A DNA stretch of 64,000 nt from Saururus chinensis (GCA_035235625.1 CP141146.1:28948501-29012500), one strand, 5' to 3'; shown: positions 20,640-32,624, counted from the first letter of the stretch. A program made the numbers and translations. The notes: a model not told the origin generated them from the sequence alone.

Positions 20640-22740
20640 TTCTTATGTCAAGTTTATTGGCTGATTTCTATGTCAAAATTATGTCTAGAAACCTTGTATA
20701 TGAATTGAGCCTTAGAATCTAATTTTAGGTTGTTGTGGTCGAGTCAAATATGGAATTGACAGACTTTAAAATAAAGATTAGACGTATCCTTAATGATCAA
20801 GACAAAAGATTAGAGAATGTTGAAGGTGTTTAAAGCATATTCAAATCAGATTCACATATGAAAATCACATAGAGAAGTTTTAGAAGTGATTTAAGATGTT
20901 TTAGAAAGTTTTAGGGTAAAAAGGGCAAAACGATAAATTATGGGTATAACGATCAGTCACTACAAAACAAGAAGTAAATAATCGATTGACAATAAATTTT
21001 GACCTATGAAAAATGAAGCAAAGAGTTATTGACTGATTGTTCTCGTGAATCGATTGATTACTTAAAGTATCGTGCACAAAACAAACATTGAACAATCGAT
21101 CACTGTTTGGAATGATCATCGCTTCTAGGACATGTTACTCTAATTATGATATTCTGATTTTAATTTCTTTTCTTATATAAGTACAAGACCTAAACCAACT
21201 TAAAGCGTTATATAAGGGTTATAAAATCACAAAATTTGATAGAGGAAAACCTAGATGAGATAAATAAAAAAAGGTATATAGCTTTTGGATATTGTTTTCT
21301 AAGGAGAATTCATATTAAGCATTGAGTTGAAGGTCCATGGTGAATTGAAGAGGTTAATCCACAACTAAAGAAAACTTATACACAAAGATTTTAAAAGAGT
21401 TTTGGCATATCTACAATGAGAGATTGAAGATTCTACAAGACCAAATTTAATACAGCAAAAGGTGTTTGTTGAAGAATATAAGATGACATAGACAAGGCAA
21501 GGAAGAAGAAGTTTTACGGGCTTGAGGGAGAAGACTTGAAGGCCAATAATAACAATATAAATAACAAGATCTTGTGTTAGAGTCTAAACAAGGTTAGTGG
21601 TTTGCTTGTAGTCAATGTAATATTTTGGTTTCTAGTACATTGATTTGGTTCCTTTGTAACTGATTTGAAATTTTCCTTCAATTCATGCTATTTATCAAGT
21701 TTTGCATGTATATTTCAAAGTTGTTGTGTTAGTATTGATCAATTCCTCTTAGATTTGCTCAAATTTAAAAAATGTGTGATTTTGTGTGTTTGTTTGAACT
21801 TAGTAGGTTTATCGTCTTTAATTCTTGGTCTTCTAATGATGATGAGAATTTTGGTGTTAAAAGTTATTTTTGACAAACCATTAAATTAAGTAAAAAGTGT
21901 AAGAGGTTAGAGAAGATTGTCAAATTGAATAAGAAGACAATTAAATTCATTTTTATAGACAAATTTTAATGGGTTGAAAATAAGAAATCACTAGAGAATG
22001 AGGTGAAAACTTTGAGAAGTGAACTTGAGAAAAAGAGAAAGAAGTCTAGATTTTTAGAAGATAAATGTGTGTCTACTAATGAAGAAGTTGATGTCTTTAA
22101 ATATGAGAAAAGTAATATTATAGACAAGATAAAATTCTTAGAGAATTTTCATAAAAAAGTAGAGACAAATAAGGATTATTTGAAAAAAAATTGAAGAGTT
22201 AGGTAATAATTTAAATGCTTCTCAAGAAAAATCTAAATCATTCACTTTAAGGGATGAACTATTGGACAATACATTGTACATGTTAAAGGATGGTAGAAAT
22301 AAAAGAGGACTAGATTTAATGAAACTAATTTCACACATTCGAATGGTGTCACTAAGTTTGTTATGAACCCTTAGACACTAGGAAGGTTGTTACACAAGTT
22401 GACAATGTGTCAAAACCTAAGTATCTTCCTGCGAATCAAAGTCTAAAGTCTAATCTTACGAGAGGACATCACAAGGGTGATAATAAGGAGTCTTCCTTAA
22501 TTAGACAAATTTAAGCTATGGAGTTAAACCTAAAACACCTTAGTACACAGGTCATGAACAACTCCAACGCTAAGGGAAATTGGGTATTATTGAACATGGA
22601 TAAATTTCCTAAGAAGTCAACAAAAACCCAAAAGAATTCTAAAGCTAATGAACCAAGAATAAAGAAAATTTAGGTCAAGAAGTACTAGCTACACACTTCC
22701 ACACCCTAAAAGGTTACTCAAGACAATGGAATGAAAACTT
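20640..22740 (+). pseudogene. SIRE-like copia LTR/gag remnant
   Basis: The left part contains several AATCGATTGA/ATCGATCACT-like stretches typical of SIRE-type LTRs. The right part is a decayed gag. It shows SWSSNDDENFG, a charged coiled-coil segment (ENEVKTLRSELEKKRKKSRF) at 22000-22190, then KVVTQVDNVSKPKYLP and EPRIKKI*VKK, where SIRE elements read KxVWVxK. Many stops and frameshifts. A second, inverted copy of part of this gag is at 31700-31960. Lineage is inferred from the coiled-coil gag layout. Confidence 0.5.
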
Positions 22741-23456
22741 TGCAAATTTGGATTATAAAATATATCTTAGAGAACTTTAAATCCAAAGTTGATACGGGAA
22801 ACAAGACCACCTTAGGCTGCCTTAGAATTGGTTGGCTAGCCAAGGTAAAAGAGTATCAAATTTCTAAGTAATAGATTCTGATTTGTGTCCATGGCTTAAT
22901 TCTTTCTTTCATTTGGACATTCATTCTTTTTAGTTTTATTGCATTTTACTTTGTTTTTTGATGTCATTAAATATAGTCACATGTCTAGAATAAGAAACAA
23001 TGTAATTAAGCAAAAACATAAAATAAAATAAATCTAATTATTTTTTTTTAATTTTTTAAGTAAGACTAAAAAAAAATGATAGAAAAATCTCTTTCTATAC
23101 CCCCAAACCTAAACTAAACATTGTCCTCAATGTATAAAAGAAAGCCAATGCAATGCTTAATATAAGAAAAGAGGAAAGAAAAGAAAATATATCGGTTGAT
23201 GTGCTAATGTACATAGCTATCAAAAGAAAAAATAGTCAATAAAGCACAAGCATAATCACATAAGGGTAAATCAATAATGAATCATATAAGCACACCCTAA
23301 TAATGATTAAAGCAATCAAGAAATATGATAAACTAAAAACTAACTAAAGAAAAAAAAACTAACTATTAAACAAAAATAACTATCAAAACCAAAAGTAGGT
23401 TGCCTCCCAGGAGCGCTAAGTTTACTTTCTTCAGCCAGACACACCTCCATCTAAAC

Positions 23457-24098
23457 TCATCCAGGGTCCTTCAAAGCAATTATCTTCTCTTTATCAATTC
23501 TAATCAAATCAGAGTGAGTTAAGCAAATATTTAGTGGATCATCAGAAGAAATAAAATGAAAAACATCCTCCACTAAACTCTCAACCATGTCAATCTCAAA
23601 AGTATCATCGAAGTTTGATGGTTGTCTACTGGCATCAAATACATTTAACTCACATGTTATTAGAGCATTAGATGTAGGAAGGAATGGACGACCTAAAATC
23701 ACAGGGATTTGAGAAAATGCATTTGAAACCGGTTGTGTGTCTAAAACAATGAAGTCCACTGGAAAATAGAATTTGTCCACTTGAACAAGGACATCTTTCA
23801 CTATTCTTCTTGGCCTTTTGATTGAGCGGTCAGCAAATTGAAGTGTTATGTTGGTGGGTTTCAAATCTGCTAGACCTAATTGCTCATAAACAGAAAAAGA
23901 TAAAAGATTTACACTTGCCCCAAGATCAAGCAAAGCTTTTTCAATTCTATAATTTCCAATTATACAAGATATGGTTGGACAACCAGGATCTTTATATTTG
24001 GGTGGGGTGTTTTGTTGCAAAATTGCACTTACTTGTTCTGTCAAAAATGCCTTCTTTTGTACATGTAGCTTACGCTTGATTGTACAAAGGTCTTTCAA
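23457..24098 (-). CDS. gypsy retropepsin-like protease region of element Y
   Basis: This is a 213-residue open frame. It contains FLTEQVSAILQQNTPPKYKD, then PGCPTISCIIGNYRIEKALL and DLGASVNLLSFSVYEQLGL, followed by LQFADRSIKRPRRIVKDVLV and PVILGRPFLPTSNALI. This is the aspartic protease of Athila/Tat-type gypsy elements. The active-site triad usually read DLGAS is present as DLGAS, with the ILGRPFL strand downstream. The reading frame differs from gag upstream, so either a frameshift was used or a mutation separates them. Length is normal for a protease domain. It may have been functional recently. Confidence 0.85.
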   Translation of the reverse strand: MKDLCTIKRKLHVQKKAFLTEQVSAILQQNTPPKYKDPGCPTISCIIGNYRIEKALLDLGASVNLLSFSVYEQLGLADLKPTNITLQFADRSIKRPRRIVKDVLVQVDKFYFPVDFIVLDTQPVSNAFSQIPVILGRPFLPTSNALITCELNVFDASRQPSNFDDTFEIDMVESLVEDVFHFISSDDPLNICLTHSDLIRIDKEKIIALKDPG

Positions 24099-24119
24099 AA
24101 ATTTTACATAAGATGGAAT

Positions 24120-24353
24120 TTATTTAATGGCATCTAAGAGAGGAATGTTAATCTTCACTTGTTTAAAAATTTCAAGAATATCACCATTTGGCACTAATTT
24201 AGAAGAAGATTGTAATCTTTGAGGAAAAGGAGGAGGAATAGGAGAAACACAATCGGAGTTGTCAAGTTCATCACCATGTTTAGAATGCAAAGACTCCTTA
24301 GGTTCAACAACCTTCATCGGAATGTCGTTGCTAATGACTTTTCCACTTCTCAA
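24120..24353 (-). pseudogene. gag-protease linker of element Y
   Basis: This frame starts MRSGKVISNDIPMKVVEPKE and contains a proline-rich SPIPPPFPQRLQ patch, typical of the spacer between gag and protease (the TRSGKxL block). It is in the same frame as the protease and ends with a stop just upstream of it. Confidence 0.65.
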
Positions 24354-24556
24354 AGTAGTGATGGACTTAGCATGCTCTTCTTGTGAACTTGAAGAATTTA
24401 AATTTTCAATTATAAATTGACCTTTAGGATTTGGTTGAAGTTGAGAAGGAAACTTCCCTTTTTCTTAAATGCTCAAAGCTGTGGTCAATTGAGTGATAGA
24501 AGTCTTCAAGTCATTGATGGCTGACATTGTTTGGTTGTTGATTGACTTTGGTTGAA

Positions 24557-25771
24557 TTATTGCAATGTGTCTTCAAGAGTCTTCTTATGTGGTGGAACAT
24601 AATTTGAGGAAGAAGGGGGTACCTGCATATTAGACTTATTTCTCCAACTAAAGTTAGGATGATTTCTCCAATTAGGAGTATAAGTTTCAAAATAAGGAGA
24701 AGAAAAAGGCCTTTTGTAGGTATTCATAGCATTTGCTTGAGTATGCAACACCTCTTGAAAAGCAGGGATTGTTGGACAATCTTGTGTTTGGTGTCCATCA
24801 CTTTCACATATACTACAAATATCATGTGCTTTTTGAGAAGCTTTAAACATGTTTCCCCTATTAATTTCCATAGCCTCAACTTTTCTAGTTAAACTCGTAA
24901 TTTTTGCTTTTACATCATCTTCTTCTTTAAGAAGGTACATGCCCCCCTTAGTTGTCCAATTAGATTTAGTCTTATTAATACTTTCAAATTTATTAGAATC
25001 TTCCCATGATTGAGCATTTTCAGCCAACACATCAAAATAGTCCCAAGCTTCCTCAGGTTCTTTATTCAAAAAATCTCCATTACACATCATTTCAACAAAT
25101 TACCTCATTTGAGAAGTCAAACCATTATAAAAGAAACTAATTGTACGCCATGTTTCATATTCATGATGTGGGCATAATAACAAAAGTTCTTTAAATCTTT
25201 CCCAACATTGAAAGAAAGTCTCATTTTCTTTTTGTGAAAAATTCATGATGTTCTTTCTAAGTGTATTAGTTCTATGGGTGGGGAAAATTTTTTTCAAAAA
25301 TTCTCTTTACATTTCTTGCCATGTTCCAATGGATCTTGGCTTCAAAGAATTCAACCAATTTTTTGCTTTTTCCTTTAAAGAAAATGGAAAGAGTTTTAAT
25401 CTAATAACATCATTTGAAACATTTTGGTTTGGCAAAGTTGCACAAACCTCTTCAAAATCTTTTAAATGTAAATATGGGCTTTCCGAATCTAATCCATGAA
25501 ATTTGGGTAGTAATTGAATTACACCCGGCTTGAGTTCAAAACCACCCACATTAGTTGGAAAAATCATGCAAGAAGGAGAACTTGATCTAGTTGGTTGCAA
25601 ATAATCACGTAAGGTTTTAACTTGAATATTTTGTGCATTATTATCTCCATTATCACTTCTTAGTTCCTCATTAGTTCTTAGATCCTCCATTGTATCAAAA
25701 TAAAGATAATTTTCAAAAGATTTATTCACTCTTCTCAATCGTCCAGAATTATCACGTACCCATGTGAACAT
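24557..25771 (-). pseudogene. gypsy gag of element Y (two in-frame stops)
   Basis: One reading frame runs from 25771 down to 24557, interrupted by stops at about 25304 and 25097. In order: SSSPSCMIFPTNVGGFELKP, DSESPYLHLKDFEEVCATLP and VIRLKLFPFSLKEKAKNWLN (gag core); FFQCWERFKELLLLCPHHEY and NGLTSQMR; then EEAWDYFDVLAENAQSWE. A retroviral zinc knuckle CSICESDGHQTQDC (CX2CX4HX4C) is intact. Except for the two stops the protein is well preserved, so decay is recent. It is homologous to the gag remnant at 18123-18880. Confidence 0.88.
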
Positions 25772-26111
25772 GCAACAACAATTTTTTTTTATAACAAAAA
25801 GTAAAAGTGCAAAAATTAAATGACAGAATATAAAAAGTTAGAGAGTTAGAAGTTAATAGATAAAAATTAAAATTGCAAAATAAGGCCAAAGGCACTATCA
25901 AAGTACACGTTTGATCCAGAAAAATTTTCGGTAGTAACGTGGGTAGTGCCTCCGGTCTTAAAAAAAGAAAAATTACAGAATTTAAATGTTAAAAGTAAAT
26001 GACATAAAGTAAATGACTGAATTTAAAGAGTTAGTGTGCAAAAATAAAAGTTAGAGAATTAGTAAAGTTAGAGTGAGTTTTTTTTCCATAACAGATTCTT
26101 GTCACACATTG

Positions 26112-26132
26112 CAATCCCCAGCAACGGCGCCA
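26112..26132 (-). other. primer binding site of element Y, tRNA-Asp type
   Basis: On the minus strand TGGCGCCGTTGCTGGGGATTG lies three bases after the end of LTR2, the same primer class as at 17836. Confidence 0.85.
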
Positions 26133-26135
26133 ATT

Positions 26136-27568
26136 TGTTGTTACGTCTGAAACAAGACTATGAAGAAGTCAAATTCAGATTTGTTTTACTTGCCAATTGT
26201 AGTAGACAAGGTCGATCCACAGGGAAAGCCTTGTGCAACAAAGAAAACTATTACGAAAAAAATAGAGAAAGGAAAACTAAGAAAGAAAGAGTAGAAGAGT
26301 ATTGAGGCAATATAGAGTAAAGAAATCAAGATGAGAAAACACTAAGGCATTAAGGATCATTGTAACATCTAATGATGTTCTTCATGTATCATGTTATCTC
26401 AGTTAGAATTGAATAAAAATTCTATCTAACCGGAAGATATGAACATTAAAATTGAAAATAAAAATAGAAATGCTTTGGATAGATGAAGGATACAAATAAT
26501 TGTCTCTTAAAGATTTCTATATATCCAAATCATAAAAGATCAAAAAGGAGAGCCTTTAAGCATCTTATGTATCCAAATCACAAAGAAACAAGAAGAAGAA
26601 CAATATTAAATAAACATCACTTCAAATAAACAATACTTACTTGAAACCATTGATGAAACTTAAATTGAACTCTATTAAATTGTTACAAATCACCTTTAGC
26701 CTTAGCTTGAGAGCTTAGAAAGCCATTACCATAAAACTAAAAATAAAAATACAAAAGTAGAGAAGAAAATAGGAGAAGAGAGCTCCAAAGAGGAGGGGAT
26801 CATTCATTTATCATGTCCACCCCTCTATTTATAGGAATAGAAGGGGTTGCTTCAAAGAGGAAAGTAAAATAATATCTCTAGATTGCATCCTGATTGATTG
26901 CCTGATTAGTTGCTTCTTTGGTAATGATTAGATACTAAATAAATCAATGTTTTATTTAGCAAATAAGTATCTTTGAATCTTTCTTTAGTTAACCAATCAG
27001 CCTCCTTGTCTTTCCTTATGTGTATCAATTATAATCAATGAAAATATTCTTTATGTGCTGGCCTCGGGTTAGTTAACTAGCTGTCTCTTTGCATACCGAA
27101 TTCGACTAATGAATATTCGGAATTTAGAATTTCTTCCTGAAATATCATTTGTAGCTATGGAAGTCTTCTTTCCAATGCCACTGAAATCATATCAAACCGA
27201 AGTATACATAAAACGATATGATCGAAATACTAAGGCTCTGTCAATCTGTCTGAATCAGCTTCTTTCCTAATTTAGTCCTCTTCATACAAATCTTAAATCA
27301 AACGGGTTCACAAGGTTGTGTTCGACCATTTTATGTATGTTTAGACCATTAGGAGCCCATTCTTGACTTTCAAATAGCTTTGGGTAGATGGGCTTTACTT
27401 CCTCTTCTACTTAGATCCTGTTAAAGCCTGTTTAGACATGTAAATTTAATTAAAGTCCAACTAACTTATTCAAAACATAAATAGCCCAAATCAGCAATGA
27501 ATTAACACAAAATAGGATTGCAATTCAAAATATGAGAACATTTAATTAAACATTATTTCAGTACATCA
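26136..27568 (-). repeat. LTR2, minus-strand copy, 5' LTR of element Y
   Basis: It is 1433 bp. On the minus strand it begins TGATGTACTGAAATAATG and ends GACGTAACAACA. It is highly similar to 18915-20358 but inverted, so the two are not a pair from one intact element. Confidence 0.88.
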
Positions 27569-28952
27569 TTTTTACATGTCATTAATTCATAGGTTTTTAA
27601 TTGAAAAAAAAATAGAATATGATATAAGACAAAAAAAATTAGTGTACCTTTTTTTGTTTTTGCAATTGGCTTTGTTTTCATCTTTTATAAGTTTAGCTCT
27701 TGAGATATATTGAGATTAATTTCCTTTTAAGTTTAACAGATACATTATTAGTGGTCAAACAAACATTAACTAGGAGAGGATACATGGAGAGTGAAAATCA
27801 ATTTGATTTTCTTTAGCTTGATGTTGCAATTCTATGATTTTAAAACTTGCACACATCATGTTGTAACAACCCTAATTTTCTGCCACCTATAAGGCTAATA
27901 TTTGAGTTTTCAATGATTTTTAAATATTTGAATATTGTTATTGATTATTTTTATTAATTATGTGATAGAACTCTGAAAGATGAGTGTAATTAGTCTTGAA
28001 CTACTCGAATCAGACACTAGGGCCAAAATTATGGCATCAGGGAGCTTGCCACATGGGCAGGATCCACTTATAAAGTTCTAGATAATGTACCCATGTAGGG
28101 TCTAGTTTATTAGGCTCGTCGATAGGAACCCAATGGTACTAAGAATGCATGAATCGGGGTCTAGGAGAGAAAGTTACATGCATTTAAAGATTTTGATTTT
28201 TTTGAAAAAATAAATAAAAGAAAATCATTTATTGTGTTAGGTTGGCATTACTAGAAGCCTACATGCGAGTGCGGGATGCACTTCAATTTGGTCCCACGTG
28301 GAGTGTGCAATATGTGCCCCACATTGCTCTTGAGCAGGGCCCATGTGGATGCGCGGTGCCTCCGCGTTTCACACTTCGCATCGAGGGCACGTGTCACATG
28401 CTGTGCGCATTATGCGTGACGCTCAAAACCTCCACAAACAGCTATAAATAGTCATATGAGGTTCAATTTTCTCTCTCTCACTCCTCAAGTTTCATTTCCC
28501 TCGTTCTATGCTCTTGTCTTAATCGAGTTGTTCAAGAGGCGTTCTCCACTGAATTGAGTGTGCCATATGTTGTGGTTTCATCGTTTTTGCTGTCAGAGGC
28601 CTCTTACAAAAATCAATACCTAGGGTTGGGGGTTTTAAACTCTAGACCCATGTTCTGCTCATAGAAGTTAACTTTTCTGAATTATTTTACTCGGGTATGT
28701 TTATGAGCTATGTTTTATGGAAAGATATTATGTTTGTGAAATGATTTTCATGCGCTACATCATGTTTTGGTTGCATGCACTCTACGGGTAGTTCCTTGGC
28801 TTATGAACTAGATATTATGATAATGATTTGATGCCCGCCAAGAAAAATAATTGGCAAGTAGCTTGCACAGGTGTGGAACATCATGAGAAAACTGTTACCC
28901 TAAGTGACCTTCGTTGCCCCATGAGTACTGGGGTAGGCCGTCAAGTATCACA

Positions 28953-29147
28953 CCCTACAAGAAAAAAAACTAATAGTGGCACCTTAAAATATCGCTAATG
29001 GTCATAAAAGCGTTGCTAATAACTATTAGCATCGCTTGTAGTTATTTTTTGTGACACTATTTTATGAGTCACAAATAGTTATTTTTAGCAAAGCTTTTGG
29101 TTGTGTCGCTAATAAAAGCGTCACTTATAGTCCTTTTTGTTGTAGTG
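28953..29147. mobile_element. CACTA-type MITE inside the solo LTR
   Basis: It is 195 bp. The left end CCCTACAAGAAAAAAAAC and right end GTCCTTTTTGTTGTAGTG are inverted repeats of the CACTACAARAAAA class. A 3-bp ACA flanks both sides, the expected CACTA duplication size. The left end carries C where A is usual at the second base. Confidence 0.75.
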
Positions 29148-29281
29148 ACAACTTTCGGATTCAATTATGAATTGACTTACTTCTAAATGATTAGTTTTCT
29201 AATAAATAATTTTGTGAAAAGATTATAATTATTTTTTGTGGATTTCTGTATAGCAGTCTTTTATATTTTAGTTGAACCTAC

Positions 29282-29299
29282 TGAGTATAAATATACTCA
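29282..29299 (+). other. hairpin motif TGAGTAT-aaat-ATACTCA in solo LTR
   Basis: Perfect seven-base arms, followed by CCCACCCCCATATTCTGCAGGT. It corresponds to the hairpins in the giant LTRs. Confidence 0.75.
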
Positions 29300-29733
29300 C
29301 CCACCCCCATATTCTGCAGGTGAGGCACTAAAGATGGAGGTGAAGGAGGAAGAGGTTTTTGAATGAATTACTTATATTTTACTGCCAGACAAATATTATG
29401 TAATAATTTATTTGACTGATGTTTAAAGGCATGATATGCCTAGAGATTCATAAACTCTATATAACTATCAACTCTATGTACAATGGTCCTTGGCATATGT
29501 AATATATTATGTTTCGCTGAATCTGTTAAGTTTACTATGCAGTTATGATATATATTTTTGCCTGTGTGTTGACTCCGTTATATTCTATGATGATCATGTT
29601 GATGATACGTGTGACTTTTTTGTTTGTTCTGCACTGTCGGCTGTCATGTTCAGTCACGTGTGTGATAATTATGTGGGGCTAAAGGGGATATTATGGTTAT
29701 TATGTCATATTAAATGGCGACCGTCACATATGT

Positions 29734-31190
29734 TGAGGCTCAAGTCACTTTTATGTATGAAAATCAAGAGAGAATTCTTAAACATAAGTTGACTTGGGCA
29801 TTTAGATTTTAGTGGAGTCTAGGTGATCAAATTAGAGGATATTTGGCTAGATTTTTATTTAAAATTCAAATAAAATAAAATTTCATGTAATGTACTTCAT
29901 TACATATGAGTCTTATGTACTTTAATATCTTTTAGATAATAGAATTGTCTTTGTAAAAATGAGGAGGAAGGGCTACATACTTCGGTCGGCCCTGGCTAGT
30001 GTGAAGCTCTAATCCGCTTGTCATCAAGAAAAATGAATAAAAATGAAAGAAAAAATAAATGATATAAGTAGAAAAGATTCTAAAAAAGGAAAGCCCTAGA
30101 AAAATAAATTGAGGAAGAATATCATAACTCAGAAAAAGACATGGGCATATTGATTATGAAATCTTTGTTTATTTTCATCTTTGTAGGGAAATATATATGT
30201 AGATTCAAGCTAAAGGAAGTCAAAAAATGTATACTTAGTCTTTACTATGGTTTGAAAAAATTTGTGTCAGTTTGGTTAAGGTTAATCTTGCAAGATTTAA
30301 GATTAAAAGAGACAAGGGTTGACTACATTGATGACTTTAATTCAAAAATTAATAAAACATGATTAATGTCTCAAAAAGAAGATAATAAAATTAATAAATC
30401 ACATATTACTGGGGTTATTTAATCTAAAACAAAGTATTAATGAATATAATATGTGGATGTACTTAGATTAAAAGAGAATTTAATGTAAGATTGTAAAAAA
30501 GAGCTCAACTTTGATGATTTTCATTTATTTGATTTTTATTTGAGTCTCAAGCATCAAATGTCTTGAAAGATCTTTAGGAATTTATTCAAATTTTTTAGGT
30601 TTTTTTTTTGAAATTTTGAATTTTTTTATTTTTTAAAACAAAAAATTACATTTATTTTAGGATGGAACACTCGACCATAGTGATCTATTGCTGGTCGGGT
30701 TTTAGGCGCCAAAGCTCAGTTTTAAATCTTAAAACCCTTCATTTCAACTCCATTTGTCTCCAAACTTCTCCATAGTGTTTGTGGGAGAGATTAGAGGCAA
30801 TTTGAGTGAATTTTGGGCAAGAAACAACCAGATTTCAAAATCAAATCCAAGCTTTGCACTTTGTCCATGGTGAGTTCTGAAATGAAATTTTGTTTTTTAG
30901 TTATTCTTCGATGGATTTTCATAAGATTTGAATTAATAGGATTGTTAGAAATAGGTAGATCTAGCTTTGTTTAAATTTTTTTGTAATTTGGTCCATTAAA
31001 AATCGAGATTTAACAAAAAAACAATGGTGGCTTCAATTTTTTGCACAAAATCTTTTTCCGTCATATGCTCGCATGCCTTGTACTATAAATTTTGATTTTT
31101 GTCCAAACTTCCAGAGAAATTTTTTGGTATGTTCTTAGTTCATTTTCATCCATTTAAAATGCATTTTGGCTAATTTGAGGGTGTTCTACA
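29734..31190. other. AT-rich sequence, no gene recognised
   Basis: Low-complexity AT-rich sequence without recognisable frames. Near 30660-31190 it resembles a retroelement LTR or leader in texture, but no ends were found. Confidence 0.35.
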
Positions 31191-31194
31191 GAAT

Positions 31195-31660
31195 GAAATA
31201 ATAGTTCATTCCTCGAGTTGACAACTTTATAAGAGGGAAATGCCCTAGGGTAAGGGGAGGCTTTGCCCAACACTGACGACCCTCGACGAGAGAGAAATGA
31301 CCCAGAGTAAGAGGAGGCTTCGTTATCTTTCGTCAGGCCAGAACGAGGGAAGTGGCCTAGAGTAGGGGAGACTCTGTTGTCCACCGAAGGGCCATGCAAT
31401 GTAAGAAACATCCCCGGGTTAAGTGGAGGTTTTGTCCATAGCCTATGGGCATTGAAAACGGAAAGTCTCCGGGTAAGGGAAAGGTATGTCCATCGCCTAT
31501 GGGTGCATGGAGAGAAAGTGTCTCTAAGTAAGAGAAAAGTTTGTTTGCCGCCTATGGGCGCGCAGAGAGAAAAATACCAGGTTAAGGGGAAGTTATGTCG
31601 GCCACCTATGGGCTGTAGAGAGAGAAATGTCCCGAGTGAAAAAGAGGTGATGTCCACTAT
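31195..31660 (+). repeat. degenerate minisatellite, unit about 60-65 bp
   Basis: About seven units share a GAGAGAAATGYCCYRGGTAAGGGGA-like half and a TGTCCRCCGCCTATGGGCG-like half. Landmarks CCTATGGGC occur near 31442, 31496, 31551 and 31606. The 167-residue minus-strand frame over it is repetitive for the same reason and is not taken as a gene. Confidence 0.75.
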
Positions 31661-31699
31661 TACTTATTTACTAACGTGTTTTATGTTGAATTTTATAGT

Positions 31700-31960
31700 T
31701 TGAATTTATTTAATTAAGGAAGACTCATGATTAACACCCTTGTGATGTTCTCTCCTATGGTTAGACTTTGGACTTTGATTCTTAGGAAGATACTTAGGTA
31801 TTGACACATTGCCAACTTGTATAACAACCTTCCTGATGTGCATGGGTTCTTTAGCCTTAACAAAATTAGCTACACCATTAGACTTTGTACAATTAGTCTT
31901 ATTAAATTCTACTCCTCTTTTATCACTACCATCCTTTCACATGTCTAGTGTGAGACTTTT
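31700..31960 (-). pseudogene. SIRE-like gag fragment, inverted copy
   Basis: The minus strand reads KEPMHIRKVVIQVGNVSIPK then YLPKNQSPKSNHRREHHKGV. This matches the plus-strand KVVTQVDNVSKPKYLP segment at about 22370-22500 at both DNA and protein level. Confidence 0.65.
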
Positions 31961-32232
31961 GCACTGCACTAATGTGTGCTAATATGTGCTATCTTCATAA
32001 ATGGCCCCTTCACTCAATATTTTCTCCTAGAATAGTGATGGATGGTGGTTGAGGTAAAGGATAAGTACAATTCTCACTCACTGATGAATTTTAGGCATCT
32101 TCTAGATCCTTATGATTTTAGGAGTTGGAAAATTAGTTCAAAAAATCTTAAAATTTTCTCCCCTTTTAAGAGTTTCTCTTGTTCTCAAATTTTATAGAGT
32201 TTGTCGAGAATTTTCCAATGGTACCAAGAATG

Positions 32233-32380
32233 CACAAATATGAGGTCAAGAGCTCAAGAATGACCCTACAATGTCAAAAATAATACAATATGAAGTGGGA
32301 TCCATGCACAAATATGAGGTCAAGAGCTCAAGAATGACCCTACAATGTCAAAAATAATACAATATGAAGTGGGATCCATG
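32233..32380 (+). repeat. perfect tandem duplication, 2 x 74 bp
   Basis: Units 32233-32306 and 32307-32380 appear identical and each begins CACAAATATGAGGTCAAGAG. Identity points to a recent duplication or an assembly artefact. Confidence 0.9.
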
Positions 32381-32624
32381 TCTTTTCAATGGCCAATACT
32401 CACATTTCATGTAATGGGCCTATGAAAAAATCATAGGATAATCATATATGTCATTTAAATGAATCTTAGAATAACTATATAAAGTTTGTGCATTAATATA
32501 AAAATAAATATAAAATTTGTAGATAATATAGAGATAAGTGTTCATTGAACTTATAATCATAGAGGTTGGTAATGTACAAAGACTCATTGTTGAGTCTTTA
32601 TAGGTTAACTAATAAGCAGCACCA
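32381..32624. other. AT-rich spacer, no gene seen
   Basis: No frame, repeat end or RNA gene was recognised. Confidence 0.4.

Larger units (their letters stand above)
22890..26111 (-). mobile_element. non-autonomous gypsy element Y, internal region (gag-protease only)
   Basis: Reading down from the primer site at 26132 it has gag, protease and then a non-coding tail including CCTGGGAGGCAACCTAC and TTTAGGTTTGGGGGTAT. Both tail signatures are characteristic of the 3' part of Athila/Tat-like elements. No reverse transcriptase, RNase H or integrase lies between protease and tail. The lower boundary and a 3' LTR were not found; the sequence passes into the SIRE-like remnant near 22890. Confidence 0.7.
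27862..29728 (+). mobile_element. solo LTR, Tekay-like chromovirus family
   Basis: It starts TGTAACAACCCTAATTTTC and ends GGCGACCGTCACA. Flanking pentamers CATGT (27857-27861) and TATGT (29729-29733) match at four of five positions, consistent with an aged duplication. Length is about 1669 bp after removing the nested MITE, close to the 1618 bp of the related 3' LTR at 60631-62248. Shared landmarks are the hairpin followed by CAGGT, GTCATGTTCAGTCACGTGTG-like sequence and the terminal GACCGYCACA. Confidence 0.8.

Noticed and set aside
18915-27568. LTR2 copies as the two LTRs of one intact element
   Set aside because: They are in inverted orientation and have different neighbours; LTRs of one element must be direct repeats.
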